From Blasia pusilla (taxonomy: Eukaryota; Marchantiophyta; Marchantiopsida; Blasiales): DNA of 64,000 nt. Each line of letters opens with the position of its first letter. Positions within the stretch are counted from its first letter, which is position 1. Made by a program: the position numbers and the translations under genes. The stretch lies in assembly GCA_050084515.1 (NCBI GenBank), contig CM114272.1, positions 45,136,001-45,200,000 on the forward strand, in the 5' to 3' direction. This document shows positions 45,096-56,129 of the stretch, in pieces. The notes below the pieces were generated by a model. It made no database searches. It saw nothing but the letters and a program-made list of their open reading frames with translations, and was not told the DNA's origin.

Positions 45096-45185
45096 TCTAT
45101 ATTATTATGGGAGAGTGCTTTCTTGATTTGCAAACACCTATCTGCTTGACACGTGGCAACAAGAAAATGCCAAGTATTGGTGTTG
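45096..45185 (+). mobile_element. Helitron 5' end
   Basis: The sequence beginning TCTATATTATTATGGGAGAG after an A matches the 5' end of the complete mini-Helitron at 50137 for about 75 bp (…gatttgcaaacac, ctgcttgaca, aacaagaaaatg). It then diverges. A matching hairpin plus CTAG 3' end was not found downstream, so the element length is unknown. Confidence 0.65.
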
Positions 45186-45639
45186 AATTATTGGTTACCG
45201 ATCCATATTTTCAGCATCATCAAGAGTAGTGCAAGCGTTTCGTCATCGATCGAGTATCGTTCAATGTCGATCGAGTATCGTGTCAAAATGCATGTAGTTG
45301 CAATGCGTTGCTAATTATGATAACGTGATGCTTGTGGCTACATCATATTGTCTCAACCACAGAGCCGCACTGACCATGAGATATAGAGCATTTGTTTTTG
45401 ATAGACGAGGGGACATCACTACTTAACCCATTATGTCATAAGTGTGGTACGATTTGTAGCCATTCAGTGCCACCATTGCCGTATCATACCGCTATAAGGG
45501 CACAGCATCATCAAGGACAAGTGAGTAATTGGCATCTGAGAGTACGACTTTTTCACTATAAGAGTTTGTCTTCATGACCAAGTTGAGGTTGAGTTTGCAG
45601 TTGCCAAGGAGCAACCTTTGTTGTTTATTATCATAGTGT

Positions 45640-46160
45640 ATACGTCTCAGTGGGAGGGAGTGTAGATTATTGCACAATGCTGCTACTATCAAAATACGAT
45701 TTGTTGCATAACGTTGCTTACTATTGTATTGTATACGTCGCAGTGGGAGGGAGTGTAGATTGAGTGTTGCACATTTAGGTTCAAATAGTTGATGGGTTAC
45801 TCACGAGGTTTAGTTTGTAATTTTTTAGGAGCAACGTCGACATAGTGTTCAGGTCATGTGTTCTAGTCCTTTGCCTACATGTGTGAGGGATTTCTCGATG
45901 TTGGGTATCTATTGGAGTATTTGGGTTTGCACGGATATTGGGAGCGTTATGGATATATGAGGTTAGGGTAAACAGACTTGTGTGGGATGTCCAGAGTTAT
46001 GATAATGTGAAGTTGATGAGAGGATATACTAGAATACGATTTTCCACACTATGTCGCGTTTTGCTGTATTTTACACATCTTAGTGGGAGGGAGTGTAGAT
46101 TGAGTGCCGCACATTTTAGGTTTGAGTGATTGAGGGGTTACTCACAAGGTTGAGAGTGAT
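45640..46160. repeat. Short dispersed repeat, three copies
   Basis: The phrase agtgggagggagtgtagatt occurs at about 45649, 45740 and 46082. The second and third copies extend together over about 75 bp (gagtg..gcacatttaggtt, gggttactcac.aggtt). They may be LTR or leader remnants of the Gypsy relic that follows. Confidence 0.65.
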
Positions 46161-46379
46161 CATATGGGGGGGCACAAGGGTCATCACAACATCCTTTTGG
46201 GACTTGGAGAGGCAAGGTGGTGTATCCAAGAATAGCCCTAAATATTATATACGGAGTGGCATGAGGTTTTGAGAGTCTTCACTTGAGGGACCATCTTGAT
46301 CCTTGTTTGTGTATTCCTCTAACAAGGGAGCTAGAGATCATAGAGGAGGCTATTAGTACATCATCGCTCAAATTAAGCG

Positions 46380-47760
46380 GTCCTACTATTTGGATGTACG
46401 AGATGGACAACCGGGATAGAGGACTGCGCAAGTTTGCAATAGTTGTAGGTACGAGCGAGTAATATGACTTTATGGTAGAATTTAGAATTTGGTGTGATTC
46501 ATAGAGGGCTACAAACTATAGAGAGTTAAACCCATTGATGGTGTGGAGACTCTACTATGACCCACATTACATGTCATGGACTAAGGCATTTCCAAATGAA
46601 GAGGAGAAGCTAGGGGAGGCTACTTCCTTTGACACTAGTGAGATTCATGGAGGGTTGAGTTGAATTAGAGTAGTTGCATCGTCTACTCAAATTCGTATGA
46701 GGTTCAACCCCACGGTTGAGTATCGGACTACCGATTGCGGAGAAATTTGAACTACCAGGGGTACATATGGAGAAGTTTCCAAGCATCCATGACTTCCATA
46801 TCCGTATGAGATGGATTTTTAAGAGGCATTTATGTACCTATGTTGATTGATTAGTGTTATTGAGGGAGTGACAAAGGCCCAAGTGCTTAAGTGTGATCTA
46901 CATAGGCAATTGAAGGATGTGATGCTTTTGCATCTCAATTCACCTACATTGAGAGATGTATTTGAGATAGCATAGTGCATTGAGCGTAAGATGGCCGAGA
47001 AGAGTGTAGCAATCTCAAGGTTGTACATAGAAAAAGTCCATGTCCACAAACTTATGCCCATCCCTAGGACAAACATGTCCGTGCGCATCCAAATACCCGC
47101 ATTTGAGCCTATTTTGCTCATAACATAATCTCAGGCTTGGTAGTCTGCACTGGTCCACAAGGCGGGTCCAGGCCCATAAGGCAGGCTAGTCCCGCATCCA
47201 CGCCCAAGGCAGGCTTGAGCCCACCTTGGGGGCCAATGTAGGCTAGGAAAGGGCTCATAGCCTACACACTCATTTGATCCCTGCCTTGCCAAGCCAAGAC
47301 TTGTTCTCATGTCTTCAGCCTGCGCAAGCCACTTGGATGCCAAGAAAACCTGGGCAGGGGACCCGTTGGACATGTCCATTTTCGTGCAACCTTGAGCACT
47401 TGAGTTACGAGCAAGAGATGCCATGGGTGCCTGCACCACCAATGCAAAAACGGGTATCATGAGAGAGGAGTATGGCACCATGAGCCTAGGGAGGTTATTA
47501 ACAACATATGCCATAGAGATCTATGCCATCATACGCGGGTCAACAGTAGCTAGGGGCATGTGGTGGAGCCCATTGTCAATAGGATTGCATACGTTAGGGT
47601 AGTGGATGTGTGCCCTAGCTTGTGATAGTAGATGGGCCCCCACTAGGAGTGTTCGAGTGTGACCATTGTGAAAAATATGGTCATACGTGTGCTACATTAT
47701 TTAGTCTATGCCATGAGCTACGTCTAGATTGAGTGCTAGAGAGGGCGCGCACCAGAGCTA
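46380..47760 (+). pseudogene. Third Gypsy gag relic related to elements A and B
   Basis: At 46395-46540 a frame with stops reads MYEMDNRDRGLRKFAIVVGT and FMVEFRIWCD. These are collinear with EMDDMGHHGMRRFSSVVGT and FIHEFDTWCD of element A gag. At about 46930-47030 it has LRDVFEIA and CIERKMAEKSVAIS, matching the end of the gag core. At about 47660 CDHCEKYGHTCATLFSL matches the second zinc knuckle. A dispersed repeat (47025-47410) is inserted between core and knuckle. It is heavily decayed, and no protease or pol is seen beyond 47900. Confidence 0.65.
47025..47410 (+). repeat. Dispersed repeat with GC-rich core, copy 2
   Basis: It begins aaagtccatgtccacaaacttatgcc and ends gtccattttcgtgcaacctt, the same outer phrases as the copy at 9858-10530. 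The inner part is shorter (about 270 bp), made of aaggcgggtccaggcc-like iterations. It interrupts a gag relic, showing that it is mobile or was copied in. Confidence 0.65.
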
Positions 47761-47945
47761 GTTGGTGGTTCGAGTGGGGACCAAAGGTTGTCCGCTAGGT
47801 GGTCTTGTAGGAGGATGAGGAGTTGGATATGTTCATCCACCACCTAGATAAGTCGAGGGGAACTCCAAGCGTGAGGCTCAAATGGTTGTTCAAATAGAGA
47901 AATAATAGTAGTAGATTTTTGCGATAGCGTTGAGGTTACCATATG

Positions 47946-48150
47946 CACTAGAAGAAATCTTTGGTTTTATGACTAGGTTTTATGACTCATAGGAGTCATA
48001 TATCACCATGAATGATTAGAAATGATTAGTCACTCCTAGATACAAAAGCCAAGTCATATCTTCTACAAAATTTAAATGACTAGCATGGTTTGCTGACATG
48101 GCATGAAAATATGAGTCATATTAACATGATTGCCATGTCATATAGATGAC
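47946..48150 (+). mobile_element. CACTA-like terminal sequence
   Basis: The stretch starts CACTAGAAGAAATC and is rich in atgact/agtcat dyads (ttatgactaggt, ggagtcatat, attagtcactc, atgactagcatgg), like the subterminal array at 38940-39389. It is probably the end of a small non-autonomous CACTA element. The other end was not recognised. Confidence 0.45.
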
Positions 48151-48189
48151 GTGGCAAGTGGTTTGATGATATGCACTAAATGATAAAAA

Positions 48190-48545
48190 CTTCCGTGCAA
48201 CCATATGCCGCATCCTCCATCAGTCTGTCTATTCCTCCATCCAGTATTTATGTCCCTATGCCGTATCCTCCATCTGTTCCTTCCATCCATGTGCCGCACC
48301 CTCTATCCAAATCCCTTCCATCCATACATCAATTATGTTTCTCCATCCTTACTCCATCCATGCACCCCATCCTCCATCTGTCCATCAACTCCTTCTCCAT
48401 CCATTGATCCCATCCGTCAATCCCATCCATCCATTCTTTTCCCTCCAAACTCCATCCATCAACCTTGTTCCATCCATCCATCCATGCATTCCATCCCCCA
48501 TCTATTAATGAACTCCGTGTCCATCCGTCCATCCATGCACTCCAC
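48190..48545. repeat. TCCA-rich simple repeat
   Basis: About 350 bp of degenerate tccatccatccat tetranucleotide sequence interspersed with ccgcatcc and ccctcc variants. Open frames through it on either strand are compositional. Confidence 0.9.
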
Positions 48546-49072
48546 ATTATATTCATTATCTTGGTTTGCCACATGATGTCTCGGGCAAAATTTGAACCTT
48601 CACTAGTGGGTCCATGGTGGAGTCTTCTACCATTAGCCTATACATTATTGTATGCACATGTATAAAAAATTTAAATATGTAATGAAATATCAATTTTCCT
48701 TTTTTCATATTTTTACTTTTTAAAACTCCGTATTTGTATTATTTTGTTTCAAAAATAATTCTTATATTTATATTTATTTTATTCCACCTTAAAGTCTTTA
48801 AGGTGCTAAAAATCCATTCATAGAATAATAAATTATTGATTCAAAAATATTAGATAATATATTATGATAATTAAATCATTCATATAATCCAATATGATTT
48901 TAATGGATCAGATTAAGTCTATCAATAATCTAATGATTAAAAAAGTTTTTTATTGGAATTTTTAAAAAAACCGTATTCTATCAAATAAGAATAATGGATT
49001 CAATTATTGGTGTATTGAGGGGAGGATATTTCTTGATTCTAAAATTTGAAATTTGAAAGTGGTGATGTCGCA
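48546..49072. other. AT-rich spacer, no feature seen
   Basis: Very A/T-rich sequence with runs of A and T between the simple repeat and the 340-bp tandem repeat. No gene or element ends were recognised. Confidence 0.5.
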
Positions 49073-49775
49073 AGATGAAGATGAAAATACAAACTACACT
49101 TGAAATATTTCCCCTATTTCTTCTTTCTTTTTTGATCCTTCTCTCCAAAAAGGAATGCATAAATCATGTAACTTTGTCACAATGTGTACTTAGGCCTCAA
49201 GAACCAAACCAAAAGAGAATCTCGAAACAACCATCCAAAGAGGGAATTAAAATTCATAAACTTCAAATTTGGTTTCCTAATTCGTGTCTCATCGTAGAAG
49301 AGTAAATCGAAGATCTGAACTATTCAAGTGAGAGAAAGTCTTCCCAACATCAAGTCCTTCAACTTTTAGTTCAATCCAATGGTGGGAGCAAATTTTGTTT
49401 CAAGATGAATATGAAAATGCTAAAAATATTTAAAATATTTCCACTTAAAGTTCTCCTCTTCCTTTTTACATTATCTTTATTTTTCTCACCTTTCTGTCCA
49501 ACAAGAAGTTCAAAAATCATGCCACTTGGTCAAAATATGCAATTTGGTATCAGGATCCAAGGCCCAAAAAAACATATTGAAATGATCGTCCAAGGAGGGA
49601 ATAAAAATGGTAAACCCTAAATGTGGTCTGCTAATTATGATTTCATCATAGAAGACTAAATGGAAGATCCGATCTAGTGAAGTGGTAGAGGATCTTACAA
49701 AAATCCACTCCTCCGAGTTTTAACTCAATCCAATGGTGGGAACCAATCATGCTTTCAGATGAAGAAAATACAAAG
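49073..49775 (+). repeat. Tandem repeat, unit about 330-355 bp
   Basis: Two full units and the start of a third begin at about 49073, 49402 and 49757 with agatgaa(g/t)atgaaaat. Each contains tgaaatatttcc, aatcatg.aacttgtcaca-like and catcgtagaaga.taaat-like phrases and ends caatccaatggtggga. Units are diverged by about a quarter. Short frames within each unit are not conserved between units. Confidence 0.75.
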
Positions 49776-50136
49776 AAAAATGCTCGTGACATGTCCACTC
49801 ACAGACAATGATGCTTACGGTTATTGGTCTTCCTCATTTATTGGCCCATCACTCAAACTAGCTTAAAGACACTAAATCAAAAAAAATTCTCATATTTATT
49901 CTTTAAAATGAAGGTGAATTTTTGAACGAGAAATATGGTCGTTTTCTCACCAAATGGAATTGTAAAGGGAAAATAGATATTTGAATTGTAAATTAAAAAT
50001 ATTAAAAAATTATAAATTAAATAAAAATTTGACGTGGTATTAAATTCCATATGGGCATTCTTCCAAATCTTGATATGACCACATATAGACGGTTTATGTT
50101 AGAAACTGTTAGGATCTTAGTGAAATAATGCTTAAA

Positions 50137-50323
50137 TCTATATTATTATGGGAGAGTACCTTTTTGATTTGCAAACACATCTATGCTTGACAACAAGAAA
50201 ATGTTTCACATGCTGCGGGTATTAAGAAATGTGCAACATCATTAATCTCTTCCCTTTATGGACTATACACTAGCTCTTCAAACACTTTTTTATTTTCCGT
50301 ACATCGCACGATCACCTTACTAG
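50137..50323 (+). mobile_element. Complete 187-bp non-autonomous Helitron
   Basis: It begins TCTATATTATTATGGGAGAG after an A and ends CTTACTAG before a T, the A^T insertion expected of Helitrons. The 3' end gtacatcgcacgatcaccttactag resembles the Helitron end at 10553-10585 and the 5' end resembles 45096. It has no coding capacity. The Rep/helicase at the start of the window is a possible relative of its source, but no shared terminus proves that. Confidence 0.75.
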
Positions 50324-50849
50324 TGCTTCAATACAACAGAAGGCCTAAAACAAATAATATCCCAAGATAAATGAGAAACATCATATGATTAGAGGATGAA
50401 ATCCTTAAAAACGTACGTCACTATTCATAACCCACAAATATTGGACAAATGAGGAGATATGACTTTTTTAAGACTAAAGGATATTGTTAACTACTTGAGT
50501 CATAGAAATATGACTAAATGAGTAATGAGCATGCTAGTTTTCAAGGGTCAATTTAGATGGAGGAGGAGGACTATGGCGGAGGAGATGGAGGGACGTTTAG
50601 AATTTTTCTTGTAACTATTTCCATGGTGATCCAATCTTTTCAATCTGAGGCCCAATGTGTTCATCTTCTCACGCTTGAACTTTGGGGTCTTCTTTTTTCC
50701 ACTTAAGATCGAGTTTTCCAAAGTTCTTGGGATCTTCGGACCTCCTTCTCTCCTAAATGTGCTCATAGATTCTTATACGCAATTTCACACATAGCGCTCT
50801 CCTTATAGAGTGATATCGGGTTACCATCGGTTTAAGGGATTCCTCTTGC

Positions 50850-51522
50850 TTTTATGGATCTTTTGATACGGGCTGGGCCCAACATTACGAACTCATTCCC
50901 TCATAGCGGTCATTGGTGGGTGGCTCACTTACTCCTCACATCCTCTTTTTTGGTGTTTTCAATTTCTTTCATAACTTTCATCTGGAATGTTTGTTTTGGA
51001 CGTGTTTGGGTTTGTTTCGATCATCTTGACGAGCTCATTCTTTTCATATCAAGTAGGTTTTCTAGTTTTTCTTCCTTCTTTGTAGGTGCCTATTTTTGTG
51101 TACGGGTTTGTTTTAGGTCAATTCCTCCCAAAGGTCTTCCTTGCTCTTTCAACTCTTTACCTTACTGTTTCGCCCCTACATACGTTTGCCATCTCTTTAA
51201 GGACATTAGAAATTCAAATTCTTAAGCCACCTCTTCAGATACCATGTAGATCACTTTTCCTTTTCAATCGCTTTTTACATTTTTCTTATAGTAACTTTCA
51301 ATCATAATTTTGGTATTGCCTAATCTTCTTCTCTCCATCTAAAGTTCTTTTGGACGGATTCCACTACTTTTATTTTGCTCATTATCCTCACGCTTTCTCC
51401 AAACGACGTTTCATATGTCTTTCCTTGTCTTCGATGACTTTCCTACCTTTACTTCTATGTAAAGGTAAAGGAGTTGGATTCTCCATCTACTCGCTTATTT
51501 GGTTTTACACGCCCTTCTACAG
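50850..51522 (+). mobile_element. LINE copy 2, part upstream of element B
   Basis: Immediately before element B the frame reads LLLCKGKGVGFSIYS then LIWFYTPFY, and beyond B at 58942 the frame continues YRLVNRSLCLQFRPHLNAHL. Together this matches the start of a LINE RT domain. The flanking TACAG (51518-51522) and TACCG (58942-58946) are a probable 5-bp target duplication with one change. Sequence from about 50850 to 51300 is frame-broken and only tentatively part of the LINE. Confidence 0.6.
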
Positions 51523-53336
51523 TGTGATGACCATATGGATTATGTCGTAGAGTATAGTATGCTAGTAGAGGCAATACATTATGTAGGGCCGCAGTGTCTA
51601 GGTAGAGATGCGATTTCATACATAGGGTTGGGGGTTACTCAATTGAGGGTGACTTTTCCAGTAGGGCCCGCTCTTAGGTTGGAGGATGTAAGGTGGAGTG
51701 CACTCAAAGAACAGTTAGTTCTTTGAGTTGAGCGTGTTGCGTTGGGAGTTAGCCTTGGTAGTGAGTAGAGCTCTTGGCTATGGTGTTTCCCGCAAGCTTC
51801 GACCTAGATTCTTCCATCTTGGAGTGGGTTTGGCTCGATTGTATGTGATTCTATACGTGTTTTATGATAGAAGGTCTTTCACGGATTTCACTCAAAGAAC
51901 TGATGTAGATCAATGGTAGCTTCGATTGTGGATCAGTAGGATCTGGCTAGGGTTGATTGTGTACTCAGCCGTGGATGTTCGTGGCTTGTGACCTATGTTG
52001 GAGGTATGAATCTGGTGCGTGGTTGGTCGGGAAAGAAGCGCCTTGCTGAGAGCTTTCCAACGCGCTTTAGATCGCCCAATTTTGTCAAGGGAGTTGGAAG
52101 TTATCAAGGATTGAAGATTCTGGTTCGTGTTCGAGGGTTTTCTGATGTGGAGAGCTTGGAGTGCGGAAGCTCTGTTGAAGTTCATCCAGATTGGGTGAGA
52201 GTTTTCTGTTGCTACTTGTATTGTGATCTCATGTGAAGCTATTTGCTCGAGTGTGTGGAGCGTTGTAGATTCCTGCGTGCATGAAACTGGGCGGAAGCGT
52301 TGTCGGATTTGCAATTCTGGAGGTGTATGAATAGCAAGTTTGTTTGATTTTTAGCTCATAGTATACAGCTCGGTTGTAGCTGATTTTTTGTGGAGAGATA
52401 GCTATGGTGGTCAATTGAATTCTGGTTGAAATAGATTCTATTTTGGTCAAGGATTTGTGACGTAATTGCTGATCAAAATTTCACGGACTAGCTCAAGGTC
52501 TGGCTATGGTGGACAGCGGATCGGAGGGGCTGGTTGGTTGGTGACTCGTTCATTGTTGGAGACGCCTATCCCATTGGGGGCGCCCTGGTTGGGCCTCTCT
52601 CCATAGCGAAGCATGGCGAAGCGTGCCATGTCTCGAGCATTTCTCGGCGTTATGAGGCTTCGAGGCAACTTGCAGTTTGGGCGTGAGGCAGTTTTTGCAA
52701 GATTTGTGATTTGACTGTTGCATAACTGATCACCCATCTTTGGGCTATTGAGCCTGGAAGACGCTTAACTGCTGAGTTCTTAACTATGCCCGTGTACACA
52801 CTGGTGTAGCTCATTTGGTGCTGTTCGGAGATGTGTTAGGCGCTTTATGCATCTCAGGTTTTTAGTTGATGTACCTCTAGCGCATAGTACGGTGTATCCT
52901 CTCCATGCAGGTGATATTTTCAGGTGCTGCGAGTCCGACTAGCATGTCATCGACCCGCGGCGGAGTAGCTATTACGTTAGAATTATGTGGTGGGTTCTGT
53001 GGATTCAGGGGGCGCCACGTTTGGTGAATTGTGTTACCTTGATTTCCATTTGCAATTGGAGGGTTGTCGTTGGACTTCCTGTGTTTGGATCCCCTCCATC
53101 ATTGCTTCTTGCTTGCGCGCCCATTGTTAGGGTTGACGCTGATTTCCAGAGTAGTGTTACTCCTGTGTGCTACCGGTAGTGGTGGAGTGATGACCGATGA
53201 GACCGTGGGAGGCTTCTTATGGTGATGACAGGTTAGGTTGCCTACACCCATAGCTAGTAGAGCTAGAATAGTATAGCGACATCGACGTCACTTGTTTACT
53301 TAGTGGTGATAATTTGGTGGTGGTGCGGCATCGGCG
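51523..53336 (+). repeat. Element B left arm: LTR and leader
   Basis: It starts TGTGATGACCATATGGATTATG and is matched in reverse by 58941 to 58020, except for the block 52012-52861. The first 340 bp also recur in element A at 11724-12064. The LTR end and a primer-binding site could not be fixed. No TGGTATCAGAG motif was seen. Confidence 0.75.
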
Positions 53337-54850
53337 TTGGTCATCACGGAGTTGTCGGGTGGTCTGGTTGGGGACCGTGGTGCGGACAGTGGTGGTTTCA
53401 AACGGAGTGGATTTAGGTATCGGCTACCTTTTCCACTTCCGACGGTTGATGAAGAGGAGGACGAGGGTGTTCCAAACACCGAGTCTTCTACGTTGTTATC
53501 GAGTGTTGCAGCTCCATTGATTTGGGACATGGACAGGATATATAGGGCCATGAAGGGCCCACGACAATACTCGGGTGCAGTGGGCACCATTGAGTTGGAG
53601 GACTTCATGCAAGAGTTTGATACGTGGTGTGATATGCAGATGTTGCGGAACGCCACGTTGTTTACACCGTTCTTGGCTTGGAAGGGGTTGTTTCAGCACT
53701 TGGAGGGACCACCCATGGATGATTACCATGAGTTTAGGAAGGACCATGTTCTTTGAGATTGAGGCATGGAGACAATATTGGTCTCAGGCTATGTGTCTAT
53801 CACCCATGGTGGTATTGGTAGTAGTGCTCCTACTATGCCCGGCCCGGCCCATGGCGTTGAGTGGTGCAGTGCTGAGCCGGAGTGGGGGTACTAGTGGAGG
53901 TATCCTGGAGGTACCAATGGGGTACTAGTGGAGGTACTAGTGCCCCACCATCGTTTAGCTCGGTTGCAGAGTTCTTCAAGAGGTTGAAGAAGAACTATCA
54001 GGGAGTGAAGACAGAGAAGTTGAGGAATCTTCAAGAATTTGAGCGAAAGACTGGTGAGAGTCTTCGTGAGGCATACACTCATATGCGACGCTTGATTTCA
54101 GTTACCCAGGGTATGATTGAGGCTTAGGCAGTCGATTTTTGGTATGGGATCTTGGACAGAGAGTTGTGCCGCAGGGTACGTGATGCTACTCTTATGAGTG
54201 ATGGTTCACCCACATTGACCCATGTGTTTGCTCTATCTGAGAAGATTGAGCTTAACATGGTGAAGGAGGGAGTGGTGACATCCGCATTCAGTAGGGATAC
54301 AACTACTACTTCTCGTATTCAGCAGCCCCCCTCACAGTCTCGTAGTAGTGGTGGTGGTAGTACTAGTGGGAGTCGTAGGGGGTACACACGACCTCAGTCA
54401 GGTCCTAGAGGGAGACTTGCGTAGAGACCATTGCCTTCATTTGCTGCCCCGCAGCAAGGACAGTCATGTTGGACATGTGGAGGTGATAATGTTAGGAAGT
54501 TTTATCCCAAAGAGGATGGGAGACGGACTTTGGAGGATGGGCCTCAACCGGCCCCAACTCAGTGTGATCATTGCGGGAGACTAGGTCATCCTTGAGAGTG
54601 TTGCTTTGATCTTCATCCAGAGTTGAGATCAGGACGCGGCCATGGTGGAGTAGCTCCGAGAGGCCGAGATGGTAGAGGTGGACCAGTGGGTGGAGAGCCT
54701 ACGGTGGCTATCCCTACCACTACGACAGAGTCAACTATGGCTGTCAGGATTGGGCAGTTGGAGCAAAAGTTGGCTACTATGGCTGGTATCCAGCATCGAT
54801 CACGTTCGGGAGCAAGGGCTTCCACCTCTTATGGAGGGGATGATCTCTCT
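53337..54850 (+). pseudogene. Element B gag with two zinc knuckles
   Basis: The N-terminal region contains VGTIELEDFMQEFDTWCD and AWKGLFQHLEGPPMDDYHEF, collinear with element A. The gag core has EFFKRLKKNYQGVKTEKLRN and ESLREAYTHMRRLI. Knuckle-like CWTCGGD (about 54468) and CDHCGRLGHP (about 54562) follow, then a Gly/Arg-rich linker. A frameshift near 53755 and stops at 54124-54126 (element A has Gln) and about 54422 inactivate it. Confidence 0.85.
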
Positions 54851-55054
54851 TATATGGCGAGTGCAGCATAGGTTGAGGCATCGGGTGCAGTTACGAGAGG
54901 AGCCACTCGAGCGTCAAAGCCACGTGGTGCTACTGTGGAGTTGGACCCACAGAGGGGTGAGGCTGGGAGGCAGGCTAGGCTTCCCAAGTCATTCTTGTTG
55001 TCTGAGGTGCTTAGGACTCCATCCATGGTTCCTACGTAGCCTATTGAGCCGACA

Positions 55055-56080
55055 GTGGTGACAGAGGCATCTACATCGCGTATAGTAGACACAGATGCAA
55101 CATCCACTGCAGTATTGCGGATGGCAACTTCAGTGTTGGGATCCCCATTGTCTTTGGCCAGGGAGCTGATGGCTTTAGGAGTTGACTTAGCTCCTGTATT
55201 TCAGCTAGCAGCCACGTTGTGTGAACGTGGGGGTGTTACTGCTACACGTGCTGAGGTGGATGAGGGTGTTGCGGTGGAGCGATCGTCTATGTCAGGTGTA
55301 GCATTGAGTACCATTGCTACTTGGTAGGCAGCAGCGGAGAGGATGGATGCATTACCAGCCCGGCCAGCCATCGATCGTGAGAGACTTACACCTGGTGTAT
55401 GTATGTTGGACAACCGGAGTGGGATATTCCGATTGGTGAGTCCTACAAGACAAGTGTATAGACCAGATAGAGTCTTGTTAGACTCTGGTGCCCAACCTTT
55501 GATGTTGGGAAAGGCGGCATGTATTGGTTTGGGTATTCGGAGGTCAGAGCTTGAGCCTTGCCCATTCCAGATTCAAACATCACTTGGAGGAGCCAATGAT
55601 AGGTCTCAATTCATGACACGGGAGAAGTTTTCTGTACAATTGAGACCAGATCATGCGACTGATAGCTCCCGGTTGGGAGTACCTACAGTGGTCACATCAG
55701 CCGAGTGGTATGATGTACTAGTTGGAGGAGCAGTATTGTACGCAATGGGTTTTCAGATGGATTACTGGACTGAGACAGCGTCTTATAGACCTGGTTGGCA
55801 GTCCGGGGATGGACGTATGAGCCAAGTTCCTGTGAGATTTATTTATGGGGCTCGACCAGGAGGGTCTTCCCCAACAGTGTTAGCATCTATGGCTGGTTTT
55901 AGTGGAGTAGTCACTTGGCCAGGAGACTTTTTGGAGGGTAATATTTATGCTATGGATTCTCCTGTGCATGAGGAGGTAGAGGAGGTCCCTATTTTTGCAG
56001 CAGTGGCATCCTCATCGTTGGATGTGCCACTTTGGAGTTCAAGCGGTGCACTACGGCAGGAGGCTGATCGCCTAGTGTAG
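55055..56080 (+). pseudogene. Element B retropepsin-like protease region
   Basis: The protease core reads VLLDSGAQPLMLGKAACIGLG (about 55485), preceded by GIFRLVSPTRQVYRPDR and followed by EWYDVLVGGAVLYAMGF. One TAG (55325-55327) lies in the upstream linker, but the core frame (55343-56080) is open. It shares its frame with the methyltransferase, which follows after a TAG at 56078-56080. Confidence 0.78.
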
Positions 56081-56129
56081 GAGGCTTGGTGTGAGGCTGT
56101 TATACCTCACGAGGAAGAGGAAGCTCCAC

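Noticed and set aside
48205-48576. Open frames through the TCCA repeat on both strands
   Set aside because: Their composition is fully explained by the simple repeat.
49075-49620. Two short plus-strand frames starting with a hydrophobic stretch after MKMKIQ and MNMKML, looking like signal peptides
   Set aside because: They sit at equivalent places in a tandem repeat, but the rest of the frame is not conserved between units, so coding is unlikely.
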